Assembly (NCBI GenBank): GCA_020444265.1
Contig: JAHLLH010000001.1
Span: 124,001 to 188,000 of the forward strand
Source of the DNA: a bacterium
GTDB lineage: Bacteria > Electryoneota > Electryoneia > Electryoneales > Electryoneaceae
Direction of reading: 5' to 3'
DNA length: 64,000 nucleotides
The notes beneath the pieces were generated by a model. It saw only the letters and a list, made by a program, of their open reading frames with translations, was not told the DNA's origin and did no database searches. A program made the translations under genes and the position numbers. This document shows positions 9,901-18,565 of the stretch, piece by piece. Position 1 is the stretch's first letter, and each line of letters begins with the position of its first letter.

Positions 9901-12900
9901 TTCCGGGACAAACAGCTACAGCACCACAAGCGAAGCGGGCGGTGCGTACACCATCAGCATCCCACCGGGCACCTACACGATCGACATCAGTGCAGCGGGA
10001 CATGTAGGTGGAACCGGGAGTGTGACAACCACTCCAGGTCAAAACCGTAGCGGGGTCAACTGGACACTTGAGACCAATTATGCCTTGATTGCAGGGTCTG
10101 TGTCGGATGATGAGGGCAATGGTGTCCCCGATGCACAAGTGGTCCTGAACAGGTCCAGCGGAGGGTCTCGCCAAGCCACAGCCGATGCTGCGGGCTATTT
10201 CCAGTTTAACCAGGTTCTTGGTGGAAATTATTCTGCTGTAGCGAGTGCGTCCGCTTTTGCATCGCAAACTATTGCCATCGGACTGGTGGTTGATGGTCAG
10301 GTGGTAGGGACGGCTGATTTTGAGCTCGAACCCCTCGCGAGCGGCTTTAGCGGTACCGTCACAGCAGGTGCAAGCCCCATTTCCGATGCCACCGTTCGCG
10401 CAACTGGTGAGGATGGGGTCAACTACACCGCATTATCCGGGGCAGATGGTACCTACACGCTTTCATCAATACCATCTGGTACCTATACCGTGGAAGCACT
10501 GAAAGCAGGCTATACCGGGTCACAACTCACTGGACGTACTGTCAACCCTGGGGAGACGGCTACAGCAAACCTCTCCCTGACAGCAAACAATGGTCAAATT
10601 ACTGGTCTGGTGACAGATTCGGATGATTCACCGGTTTCTGGAGTGCGAGTCACTGCCCAGGCGCCAACCGGCCACTACGCTGAAACTAACAGCACTCCGA
10701 CTGGAACCTATACTCTCAACGCCCTCTTCCCGGCGACGACCTACGATCTGACTTTCAGTAAGGAAGGCTTCGCCAACGACAGCCGCTCTTCGATCTCAAC
10801 TGGATCGAACGTGCAGGTCGAATTGGTCCGAAACTCTTTGACTATTTCGGGACTGACCCGAAACCAGGCAAACACCATCCTGCCTTCGATCCCTATTCGG
10901 GCCACCAACCTCGAAGATGGATCGATCCTGACTGCGACATCCAATGAGAGTGGTGTATACACCCTGACTGAAGTGGCCGCGAATACTGGCTACCGTATTG
11001 TCACACTCTACGCACAGCCCAATGTGCTCGATGAGGATACCACCTACAATACTGGCACCTCGAACGTCAGCAATGTTCACCTTCAACTCATTCAGCGAAC
11101 AGCTTCCGTAACAGGGTCAGTTGGGACCTCTGGTGTTCTGATTTCAGCGGAACGTACAGACGGCGGATCGAAATCAACCTACTCTGAAGCCAATGGCAGT
11201 TACACACTCAGCGGCATGCGTGATGGAACATGGACTCTGACTCCAGCAAAAGCGGGGTACCAGTTCTCGCCTGCCACTCGGACGGTGACGGGATTGGGAG
11301 TAGGGGAGGCGCGTACCGGTGTCAGCTTCTCTGCGTCGAATACGCAAGTGACTGTCAGCGGGACCGTTGTGGACGATGGTAATCTGCCCATGGCAGAAAC
11401 AACCGTCAGTTTGCTCGCTGAAGGCGGATCGCTCCAGGCAACCACGGATGAGAATGGTGATTTCATTTTCACAGAGGTCCCTGGATACACGACCTATACG
11501 CTTTCAGCAGTGGTTCCAGCCGAAGGGTATCAATCAAGCATCGAATCGCTTGAGATTGAAACGAGCAATGTATCGGATATCGAAGTTGTGGTCACCATCA
11601 GCCTTGGTGGATTGCGCGGAAATGTGACCAATTCATCTGGCGTGGGCTTACGGCCCTACTACATCAGTCTTGATGGAGGGGATCCTGAAGAAGTTTCTCG
11701 CAATGAAGGCATGATTGTCATTAATAATCTCCTGCGCGGTGACCACACAGCACAATTCTCGAGACAGGGTTACACCACCGTTGACGAAAGCTTTACTCTC
11801 GAAGATGGGTTCGACGTAGATACCCTTAACGTCGTGATGGAACTCATTCAAGGCGGCTTCTCATTTGAAATATTTCATAATTATACTGGTTTGGATGTTC
11901 CCATTCGTGGGGTACACCTAGCCTTGGAAAACCAGAATGGGGAAACCTGGGAAGCCTTTACAAATTCTTTGGGATTGGCATCCATCAGTGACTTGTCGAT
12001 GGATGACAGTTTTGAGTTGTCTCTGTCCAAGCTTGGGTATGTACCGCGTACAGGGCTGGAAGTATCACTTGACAACCCCAACCGGGACTTTCTTCTGGTC
12101 CCGCAGACCAACACGATTTTCGGAACCGTTTTCGACCAGGAAAACACTCCCTTAGAGAATGCGACCGTCACACTGCGCAACCAGGAAGGGACGGTTCGTA
12201 CATCGGTTACGGATGCTTTTGGTGCGTACTCGCTTCTCCGTCTCGATGGTCCATCCACGATTCTCGCCATCGATCCGGATGAAGGCCAGACCAGCTATCT
12301 TCACACGTTTGCCCTTCCGAGCGGTGAATATTTGTCGCTCGACCTGACCATGCGCAATGCGGCTGAAATTCACGGCACCGTTGAGACAACTGGTGGCGAC
12401 CCGCCAGCATCTCGTGCCTTGATTGAAACGGAGAACAGCACTGCCGGTACCTTCGGCTTTCTGCGTGCGGACACCCTTGGAAACTACCGGATTCGTGGCC
12501 TGCGGCCCGGGGAGTTTACTGTGACGCTGTCGGCTTCCGGCTACATTTCCCCGGATCCGGTCGAGTTGGGAATCGAGGCAGGGACGAACGTCGAACAGAA
12601 CTGGGTGATTGAAGCGGAAGCGACAAGTATTGCCGGCCGTGTACTTCGAAGCGATACCGAACAGGGTATCACCCATGCTGTCGTCGATGCTGTTGGTCCC
12701 GAAACCTACCGTGCAGAAACCGAGGGTGATGGTGATTTCGGGTTCGTCGACATTGAACCGGGCGCCTATACCCTGACCGCCTCTCGACATGGGTATGTCG
12801 AGAGCGAGCAGGAAGTGACGGTTGCGAGTGGTGATGTAGCGGGCGCAACATTCACCATCCAGCCGACCCCGAATACCGTATCAGGAATCTACTACGATTC

Positions 12901-15457
12901 GGATGGTACTGAACCATTCGAAGCGGGTGTTATCCAATTGTTTGATGACACTGAAACCCTTGTTGCCAATGATACCACCGATTCGCTGGGTCGTTATTCC
13001 CTCGAGCTGCCTGACGATGGCACCTACAACCTTGTTCCACTGGAGGATACCAGCCCAGCGAACCGTGAAGTGATGCACGAAGCGGGGCAGGGGCATCCTG
13101 AACTTGATTTCACGCTGGTTGTTACACAGGGGACAGCAACTGTCACCGGCAACGTCACCTATCGTTCCACAGGAGTCGGCAACGCCGCCATTACCATCCA
13201 GCAGATCGCAGGTACGAATCAGTTTGAAACCACGACGGATCAGGATGGTCGCTACAGTCAAGTCGTGACAGCCCCCGCACGCTATCGTTTGCAGGCCTTC
13301 AGCGACCAGCATGGGTTTGTCAGTTCTGCCGGATTTGAAATCGTGGTGGATACCACAATCACACGGGATCTTGCCTATGCGAGTGGTCAGATAGGTGTGA
13401 CGGTTATCGACGAGGATGATAATCCTGTTCCGAACAACCTGGTGACCATTTCAGCACTGGATGGAAGCTACACGGCATCCTTCTTCACCAATGCTGCGGG
13501 GCACGCTGTTACCCCAGGCACCCTCTTGAACGGCAGCTACAGTGTTTCCGCCTCGGCTACCGATTCTCTGTTAGCGACTGCTCCAATCGATGTTGAAATC
13601 ACTCAAGGCGACTCGGTAGGAGTCCAGGTGCCGCTTGGCTTTGCTTATACGCCACCAACCGTAGGGAATGTGGGCGAATCACTTACTGTACAGGTTCGTG
13701 TGCCGGACACCTACATCTTTGTTTCGACACTCCTTTACTACCGGAATGTGGGAGAAAACTTCTTCCGTACGGTTCAGATGGTACCCGCACCCTCATTAAG
13801 CTCTACGGGGATCGGATCGGGCCAGAAGGAATCAGCGCCTACTCTTCGTACGGAACGGGTGAAACGAGTACGAGGTGCGGATAAGCTGGGCAGGGTCATC
13901 CGAAGCCAGAGCAACGGCTCAAACCATAAGATGCCCGATGGTGGGGATGCCGTTGTGATTTACGAGGGTGAAGTACCAGCCCAGAGTGGAACAGGCAATC
14001 TTGCCTTTTATCCTGAGCTGATTACGACGACAGGCCTGGTCATTGGTGGGCCTTCCTCAACAATCGAGGTTGAGATTTCCAACATCGGGATCCTCAGTGC
14101 TCTGCAAGTGACTCCCGGACTCGAAGAAGTACAGCCAGGTGTGCCCGTTCTTTTTACCGTACGCGCTCTTGATGCGGCAGGAAACAACCTCACCGAAGCT
14201 ATCGAGGCGGCAAACCCCTTCAATTGGTTCGCGGAAGAAGAGATTGTGGTGCAGGAGGATTCAAGGGAAGCGGTCTATCTCGCCATGGAAGAGGGGCCTG
14301 ACACGATTTCAGTGAGTGCCACCCAGGAAGTCGGAGGCAGCCCCTTGACAATCCGTCAACTTGTTCCAGTTTCCAAGTTGTTACGTGAGCTGGGTGATCT
14401 GGAGATCGCTTCACCTGCTCTCGAGGTGGCGAGTGGTGATTCCCTGCTGATGTCCGCCGTTGCGATCGATACCGGTGGGGTGTTGATGGGTATCGCTGCC
14501 GATTGGGGATTGGATACTACCCTCGTCGGGTCGCTTGCCGTGGTCGATTATACCCAGGATGCCTGGTTCCATGCACGATCTGGCAGGATTGGCCAAGCCA
14601 GGATCACGGTCGAGGACAGCTATACGGGTGTTATGTCCGTGATGAACGATCAGAACGGCGGGTCATCCGAGGGACTTGGAGTCTATTTCCCAATCGTATC
14701 AGGGCCCGATTCGACCTTCGAAGTTGAGGATGGTACCGGCGCGGTTATCAGCGGCAGGTTCACCGCTGCGGCGCAAACAGGTCAACAGGGGAAACTCTTC
14801 CTGAGACGTCCCCAACTGGCTCAGTTACAGCGATTCTACTCGGATCAGGAAGCAGTGGAGGAATCCGGGTATCGCCTCCTGCTGGTTGGATCATTGAATG
14901 AGGATGTCATTATCTACCGTGTCACACTGCCTTTAAAGGCGGGTGCCGCGGATCGATCCCCGGAAATCGCCCGCTGGAATGTCAGTTCACTCGGTTGGGA
15001 GTCGTTAGGAGGCGAGATTGCAGAGGATGGACGTTCCATTACTACTGCCATCCGAGCTGACGTAGAAAGCTCCTCGGGGATTGATGGTCTTTACGCAGTA
15101 ATTGTACCTGCCAAACCCTTGGCGATTGAGGATCTTTTCTTCAACCCAAACCCCTTCAGTCCGAGGGGGGATTACCCGCTGTCTATTGAGTTTACACTCC
15201 ACAGCCTTTACCCGGATGTCTGGGTGAGCATCGATCTCTACAACATGGTCGGACAACATGTACGATCCCTGCTTGACCGGACCCCGATCTCGAAAGGACG
15301 GTATGCCCGGACGGGCGGCGACAATGCGCCGATTATCTGGAATGGGTTGACGGATGACGGATTGATGGCACGAAACGGACGGTATGTGGTGCACATCATC
15401 GCCGAGGATGCGAGCGGGAAGAAGGAGAGGATTGAAACGGTGGTGCTGATCAAATGA
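6938..15457 (+). CDS. Giant secreted protein with tandem carboxypeptidase-regulatory-like repeats
   Basis: 2839 residues with a signal peptide (AGLISMLLALGSPLIAA). Residues about 110-365 hold fibronectin-III-like modules. From about 370 to 2230 there are around 20 tandem transthyretin-like units of the carboxypeptidase-regulatory (CarboxypepD_reg / Cna-B-like) type. Each has a signature such as GTYTLTASKxGY followed by a Pro/Gly turn and L-x-L strands. No catalytic zinc motif is visible, so these are structural Ig-like repeats. The C-terminus (from about 2731, FNPNPFSPRGD) resembles a FlgD-like or type-B T9SS terminal domain ending in VVLIK. It sits in an operon between a barrel-like protein and a PorV-like protein. 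It could be a long surface stalk or adhesin; that role is inferred from size, repeats and context only. Confidence 0.8.
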   Translation: MKRLIAKAGLISMLLALGSPLIAADLINIGLIASSENEEQDLVLQQVPLNITEASDTLVIEWSPATTGVFRYAQGSPGNNLDAYSVLNNPLNSSPGHLEILASRLPVGQLTCIITSQDGVDRSAYFQVLRASAFAPVPLSPITAAGGDGINTVTPTFTWQSVTGVPYYLIFVADQPFTIIQDDDGTRVEGANVVWQAITSGTSIQYGVQDPSGTIENEMVPPLVGSTDPDGRPRYNWTVLNSYGNSAEYTSGVVGTVAGFELEVSSPFAAPTLITPAGQAEVYDSEILFQWSSIPEATSYLVYLSRFELYSNGTEILFPVWRVQTTDNAVICPAASILQNERYNWKVIAANGQGYGSLSDSSSFSYNIESEEMRIRTMDTFGNPVDLVRVEFEAVDGPGLQPIATDDGGRYTNDFPLGTYILRASKQGYIDAESPVITLDGVGNGVSANLELEQQQSAFIGLVRNSSNSPVSGATVQAVSGGGTTFSATTNLSGEFHLPADPATYTLTASRSGYQESDPRTLNLGLGQSMDLADNGGPLILTPYTYTISGQVRNPAGQPINLAQVQVNKGSQTFSMYTGQAGQYSFTVGNGTWSLSASKPGFYLNSGPIAVQIADADVPRNITLNPQAAIISGFVYLGTSPSGASGLQVRAIPSSGEAVSVPPAANGSFSLGVAPGTYTLTAILTGYTAQPITMTLGPGQTSNGIQLQLTANPSAITGALRTSSGTPVPQAAVYSGDVSATTNASGVYSLNLPAGEHTLTAQKTGYSTAISGPWTLAAGQNLTNVNLTTSPNVATVTGAVSHGGAGIIGATITATPSTGSPITVSTGTGGTFNLGLQPGTYTLTAAKSGFVVLAPTSYSLNLQPGAQVGGRNFSMQPNIGTVIGTVTSASGPVYGALVTVRPSGSTSGGVQTSSSVTGSFNVSVEPGIAYQVIASKQGFNTATTTTSTIPLGGEVNSTITMSLLGSSVSGVVTSSEGSVLSGATIIASSGTNSYSTTSEAGGAYTISIPPGTYTIDISAAGHVGGTGSVTTTPGQNRSGVNWTLETNYALIAGSVSDDEGNGVPDAQVVLNRSSGGSRQATADAAGYFQFNQVLGGNYSAVASASAFASQTIAIGLVVDGQVVGTADFELEPLASGFSGTVTAGASPISDATVRATGEDGVNYTALSGADGTYTLSSIPSGTYTVEALKAGYTGSQLTGRTVNPGETATANLSLTANNGQITGLVTDSDDSPVSGVRVTAQAPTGHYAETNSTPTGTYTLNALFPATTYDLTFSKEGFANDSRSSISTGSNVQVELVRNSLTISGLTRNQANTILPSIPIRATNLEDGSILTATSNESGVYTLTEVAANTGYRIVTLYAQPNVLDEDTTYNTGTSNVSNVHLQLIQRTASVTGSVGTSGVLISAERTDGGSKSTYSEANGSYTLSGMRDGTWTLTPAKAGYQFSPATRTVTGLGVGEARTGVSFSASNTQVTVSGTVVDDGNLPMAETTVSLLAEGGSLQATTDENGDFIFTEVPGYTTYTLSAVVPAEGYQSSIESLEIETSNVSDIEVVVTISLGGLRGNVTNSSGVGLRPYYISLDGGDPEEVSRNEGMIVINNLLRGDHTAQFSRQGYTTVDESFTLEDGFDVDTLNVVMELIQGGFSFEIFHNYTGLDVPIRGVHLALENQNGETWEAFTNSLGLASISDLSMDDSFELSLSKLGYVPRTGLEVSLDNPNRDFLLVPQTNTIFGTVFDQENTPLENATVTLRNQEGTVRTSVTDAFGAYSLLRLDGPSTILAIDPDEGQTSYLHTFALPSGEYLSLDLTMRNAAEIHGTVETTGGDPPASRALIETENSTAGTFGFLRADTLGNYRIRGLRPGEFTVTLSASGYISPDPVELGIEAGTNVEQNWVIEAEATSIAGRVLRSDTEQGITHAVVDAVGPETYRAETEGDGDFGFVDIEPGAYTLTASRHGYVESEQEVTVASGDVAGATFTIQPTPNTVSGIYYDSDGTEPFEAGVIQLFDDTETLVANDTTDSLGRYSLELPDDGTYNLVPLEDTSPANREVMHEAGQGHPELDFTLVVTQGTATVTGNVTYRSTGVGNAAITIQQIAGTNQFETTTDQDGRYSQVVTAPARYRLQAFSDQHGFVSSAGFEIVVDTTITRDLAYASGQIGVTVIDEDDNPVPNNLVTISALDGSYTASFFTNAAGHAVTPGTLLNGSYSVSASATDSLLATAPIDVEITQGDSVGVQVPLGFAYTPPTVGNVGESLTVQVRVPDTYIFVSTLLYYRNVGENFFRTVQMVPAPSLSSTGIGSGQKESAPTLRTERVKRVRGADKLGRVIRSQSNGSNHKMPDGGDAVVIYEGEVPAQSGTGNLAFYPELITTTGLVIGGPSSTIEVEISNIGILSALQVTPGLEEVQPGVPVLFTVRALDAAGNNLTEAIEAANPFNWFAEEEIVVQEDSREAVYLAMEEGPDTISVSATQEVGGSPLTIRQLVPVSKLLRELGDLEIASPALEVASGDSLLMSAVAIDTGGVLMGIAADWGLDTTLVGSLAVVDYTQDAWFHARSGRIGQARITVEDSYTGVMSVMNDQNGGSSEGLGVYFPIVSGPDSTFEVEDGTGAVISGRFTAAAQTGQQGKLFLRRPQLAQLQRFYSDQEAVEESGYRLLLVGSLNEDVIIYRVTLPLKAGAADRSPEIARWNVSSLGWESLGGEIAEDGRSITTAIRADVESSSGIDGLYAVIVPAKPLAIEDLFFNPNPFSPRGDYPLSIEFTLHSLYPDVWVSIDLYNMVGQHVRSLLDRTPISKGRYARTGGDNAPIIWNGLTDDGLMARNGRYVVHIIAEDASGKKERIETVVLIK
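8055..13640 (+). repeat. About 20 tandem carboxypeptidase-regulatory-like coding repeats
   Basis: Within the giant gene, units of roughly 80-90 codons repeat. They are recognised by recurring ends such as YTLTASRSGY, YTLTAAKSGF, WTLTPAKAGY, FTVTLSASGY and YTLTASRHGY. The units are diverged at DNA level, so recent slippage-type amplification is not evident. Several lack the full GY signature, so the exact count depends on the threshold used. Confidence 0.75.
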
Positions 15458-15471
15458 GCGGAGGAGATACC

Positions 15472-16425
15472 ATGCTGCATCGAATGAAGCTCCTCCCGCT
15501 GCTGGTCCTTACGATGATCGTCTGGATCACACCGGTACGGGGCCAGGAATTATCCGGAATTCCGGGAGCGTATGTTGATGTCGGCCTTGGAGTTCGTCCC
15601 CTCGGGATGGGTGGTGCCTATGTCGCAGTCGCGCAGGACGAGGCAGCAACTCGCTGGAACCCTGCCGCTCTCGCGACACAGCAGAGACGGTCTGCTGGTT
15701 TCACCTGGACAAAGCAGATGAACCTAATTCCCTACAACTACCTGTCGGGCACCTTCCCGCTCTACCGGAAAGGGATCGGGTATTACATCGAAGCGTCCGG
15801 TGACGATGCTTTACGCGAAAATACAGTGGCTGTGGGATATGGCAGCACCGCTGAAGAGATGCCTTTCCTGCGCGGGGGGAATCGTCTCAGCGTCGGTATG
15901 ACCGCCAAACTTCGCTGGGCGTCGTTTGGCAACAATCCCAATGGTGGAGTTGGACAGGTGACCGGCGATGCGGTTGGCTACGGCATTGACCTCGGCCTGC
16001 TCTACCGTGTCCCGTTCGTTCGTGGTCTGACTGCGGGAGTGATGCTGCGGGACGCACTCAATTCAATCACCTGGGACAGCAGCACCAGTGGCCAGTACAA
16101 GGAGGGGGTACCAACCACCCTTTCAACCGGAATAGCCTATCAGGATGGACGACGTGTGCTGGTGACGCTTGACATCATGCCTGCACTATACAAGGATGTG
16201 TACACACGGTTTGCTGTGGGAGGAGAATACCGTCTCCTGAAAGTGATCTCCCTGCGTGCAGGTGTTTCCCAGGATATTGGAGCCACCGAGCCGAGACGGG
16301 ATGTGACCGCCGGGATCGGGGTCCATGTCCCGATCTTCGGCACGGCGATGCTCGAAGCGGGTGCTGCATACCTCTTTGATGAATTGGTCAACACACCGCG
16401 AGTTGGTCTCGCAATTCGGTGGTAA
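15472..16425 (+). CDS. PorV/PorQ-like (UPF0164-type) outer-membrane protein
   Basis: 317 residues with a signal peptide (LLPLLVLTMIVWITPVRG). The N-terminal motif of mature PorV/PorQ-type proteins is clear: DVGLGVRPLGMGGAYVAVAQDEAATRWNPAALA, written here in parts as GVRPLGMGGAYVAV, then AATRWNPAAL. In Bacteroidetes, PorV shuttles T9SS cargo in the outer membrane; related proteins are FadL-like barrels. The reading frame overlaps the previous stop by four bases at 15454, but the ATG at 15472 is preferred because CGGAGGAGA lies before it and the signal peptide follows directly. Co-transcription with a giant secreted protein supports a role in its export or anchoring (inference). It is three bases from the next gene. 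Confidence 0.8.
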   Translation: MLHRMKLLPLLVLTMIVWITPVRGQELSGIPGAYVDVGLGVRPLGMGGAYVAVAQDEAATRWNPAALATQQRRSAGFTWTKQMNLIPYNYLSGTFPLYRKGIGYYIEASGDDALRENTVAVGYGSTAEEMPFLRGGNRLSVGMTAKLRWASFGNNPNGGVGQVTGDAVGYGIDLGLLYRVPFVRGLTAGVMLRDALNSITWDSSTSGQYKEGVPTTLSTGIAYQDGRRVLVTLDIMPALYKDVYTRFAVGGEYRLLKVISLRAGVSQDIGATEPRRDVTAGIGVHVPIFGTAMLEAGAAYLFDELVNTPRVGLAIRW

Positions 16426-16428
16426 CCC

Positions 16429-18330
16429 ATGATTTGTTTCAATCGTACAGTCGTTCTGGTCTTTTCTCTCCTGGTACTACCGGGTTTGATGTCCCCAGTG
16501 AACGCAGCGGATTCGCTCATTGTCCAGTTAGGTGAAATCGAGATGGAGGAGGAAACGGTCCTCGATGCAGTCCATCTCGATTCGAGCATGGTGCTGGTTA
16601 CGACTCATGGATTGCGCGCTTACAGCGACACCCTGGGACCGAACGAATGGACGGTTGATTATCCTGTAGCGAAACATGTTCTTGGACTGCCGATATTTCA
16701 TGAGACGATTGCTCTCTTCTTCTCTTACAGGGGGAAGGGAAAGTATGGTCCTGATGAGAGTGGAGATGCCCTGCTGACGGCCATTCGCCTGACCGACGGT
16801 GAAACCCTGTGGTCAGCACATCTGCCGGGATACCTGCCGCTTGAACGCACGTTGGATGGGGACCGAGCCTACCTCACCTGCCAGCGTATTGGGAAACCGC
16901 TTGACGTCAAGGGGGTAGAACGCACCTGGCGTATTCCAATGGAAGAACGTCCCGATACCTGGATTCTCGCCCTCGATCTGACGAGCGGCGAACTCCTCTG
17001 GCATGCAAAAACGAAGTATTGGGCCTCCTATCTCGGCACAATCGATGAGGCTGTTTACTTCGCCGAGCAGGTCGGTTCCGGTAGCAGCCAGAAAACACCC
17101 CTTGTGAAACGGGACAAGCTTACCGGGAAGATGATCTGGCGAGCTGAAGCTGGCCTCGACCGAACCAACTACCAAGAGGTACGAGAACATCCGCGCGGTG
17201 TCGCTGCATTCAGCACCGGTGAAGACGGCACCATCTCCCACCTATTCCACAACCTCTCCGGCGAGATTATGGGCCGACTCAGTGAACCAATGAGGTTTCG
17301 AGCGTTGCACGGAGACACTCTCTACGTCCTCGGTGCCGGGGAATCGTTTGGGTACAGCAGGAAGCTGCGTTATACCGCGATCCAGTGGAATGGTTTCACT
17401 CCGATTGCCCAGGAAACCATCGATTGGAGTGAAAAAGTTCGTGGTGCGGAATGGTACCGTGATGATGGTGTTGAGCAGGCGTTAGACTCTGATCTGGGCT
17501 ACTGGGCCGCGACAGTCCGTCAATTGCCGCGGGGGAAACGGCCCGCCTTTGCCTTAAGCGAGCAAACGACTGGTCCCGTTCTTTTGTTGCCGGATGTGTC
17601 GCCGGCGTCCACTGCTCGGACGGTTGTCGCTTTGGACAACGGTTTCCTCTTTACCATGCGGGACAGGGAGGGAATGACCCATTGGGGCCTCGTCCCTCGA
17701 CTGGTGACTAACACACCTCGTTTCAGGGCCAAGCGAAGAACCCTGCAGGATCCTGTTCTCTCGGGGGCCTTGGTCCAGGGACGTTTTGTCACTGCATATG
17801 AAAAGGGGGTGCTCTCTCTGGATCCTGTCTCCGGTCAGCTCACTACGATCTCCTCCTCGACTCCTGATTTTGCACTGGGAGTTTTTGCCCGGGGGGACGA
17901 GGTGCTTGCTGTAACAGTCCGGGGAGTGGATCGCTTTGGTCCCAAACCACCAGATCCGGAACCTGACCCCGAACCAGTGATCGATGAACCTGTCATTGCA
18001 GTAGCTCCACAACCTTTACCGGTCGCTCAACCAGTTGTCACGCCTCCAGCCCCGGTTGAACCGGTGAAACGTGAACGTCTGGTGAAGGGCTATCGAGTGC
18101 AGTTGATGTACCTTGCACGTACCCCGCTTTCTCGCATTGAGCAGTTGGCCGAAGGACTGGAAAGGGAGCTTGGGCAGGAAGTGCTCGTTCAGGGACAGGG
18201 TTCCGGCTATGTGGTTTTGGCTGGTGCGTTCGAAAACATCTCAGATGCCCGGAAGGTGATGAAAACCATCCGCTCTTCCGGTCATGCAGATGCCTTCCTC
18301 GTAAAATCGACCTGGACGGTCACTGAATGA
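16429..18330 (+). CDS. Exported PQQ-like beta-propeller protein with C-terminal SPOR-like domain
   Basis: 633 residues. A signal peptide (VLVFSLLVLPGLMSPVNA) is followed by propeller-like repeats with Trp-containing blades (DGETLWSAHLPG, SGELLWHAKTKYW, TGKMIWRAEAG) that resemble PQQ-binding or YWTD-type blades. A Pro/Glu/Val-rich linker covers about 505-547. The last 80 residues (GYRVQLMYLA, then LGQEVLVQGQGSGYVVLAGAF) match a SPOR domain, which in other proteins binds denuded peptidoglycan strands. It is the last gene of the four-gene operon. The architecture suggests a periplasmic scaffold linking the cell wall to the surface complex; this is inference. No quinone-binding residues were assigned. 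Confidence 0.65.
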   Translation: MICFNRTVVLVFSLLVLPGLMSPVNAADSLIVQLGEIEMEEETVLDAVHLDSSMVLVTTHGLRAYSDTLGPNEWTVDYPVAKHVLGLPIFHETIALFFSYRGKGKYGPDESGDALLTAIRLTDGETLWSAHLPGYLPLERTLDGDRAYLTCQRIGKPLDVKGVERTWRIPMEERPDTWILALDLTSGELLWHAKTKYWASYLGTIDEAVYFAEQVGSGSSQKTPLVKRDKLTGKMIWRAEAGLDRTNYQEVREHPRGVAAFSTGEDGTISHLFHNLSGEIMGRLSEPMRFRALHGDTLYVLGAGESFGYSRKLRYTAIQWNGFTPIAQETIDWSEKVRGAEWYRDDGVEQALDSDLGYWAATVRQLPRGKRPAFALSEQTTGPVLLLPDVSPASTARTVVALDNGFLFTMRDREGMTHWGLVPRLVTNTPRFRAKRRTLQDPVLSGALVQGRFVTAYEKGVLSLDPVSGQLTTISSSTPDFALGVFARGDEVLAVTVRGVDRFGPKPPDPEPDPEPVIDEPVIAVAPQPLPVAQPVVTPPAPVEPVKRERLVKGYRVQLMYLARTPLSRIEQLAEGLERELGQEVLVQGQGSGYVVLAGAFENISDARKVMKTIRSSGHADAFLVKSTWTVTE

Positions 18331-18565
18331 CCCAAACGAAGTCGGTAAAAATCCAAATACTGCGTCTCTCAGTTCCCCGCAAGCATGTGCATCGCGAACC
18401 GGTTCGACACGTTGCAACCCTTAAGTATTTATTGTAAATCACTTCTTTTTCTGAATCGTAAATGGCAGGTTGTGTGTTTCAAAGCAGTCGTGGCATCCCT
18501 TGCTTCAGCAGTCTATCTTACCATTTGCAGGTTTTGACACGCTTTAGACTAATTGGAGTATCTGG

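Noticed and set aside
8055-13640. Repeats considered as a CRISPR array
   Set aside because: The units are coding repeats of 80-90 codons, diverged, with no short identical repeats or regular spacers.
18390-18440. GGTTCGACAC sequence considered as a tRNA (tRNA-Sec) T-arm
   Set aside because: No acceptor or anticodon stem can be built around it; no selC was found anywhere in the window.
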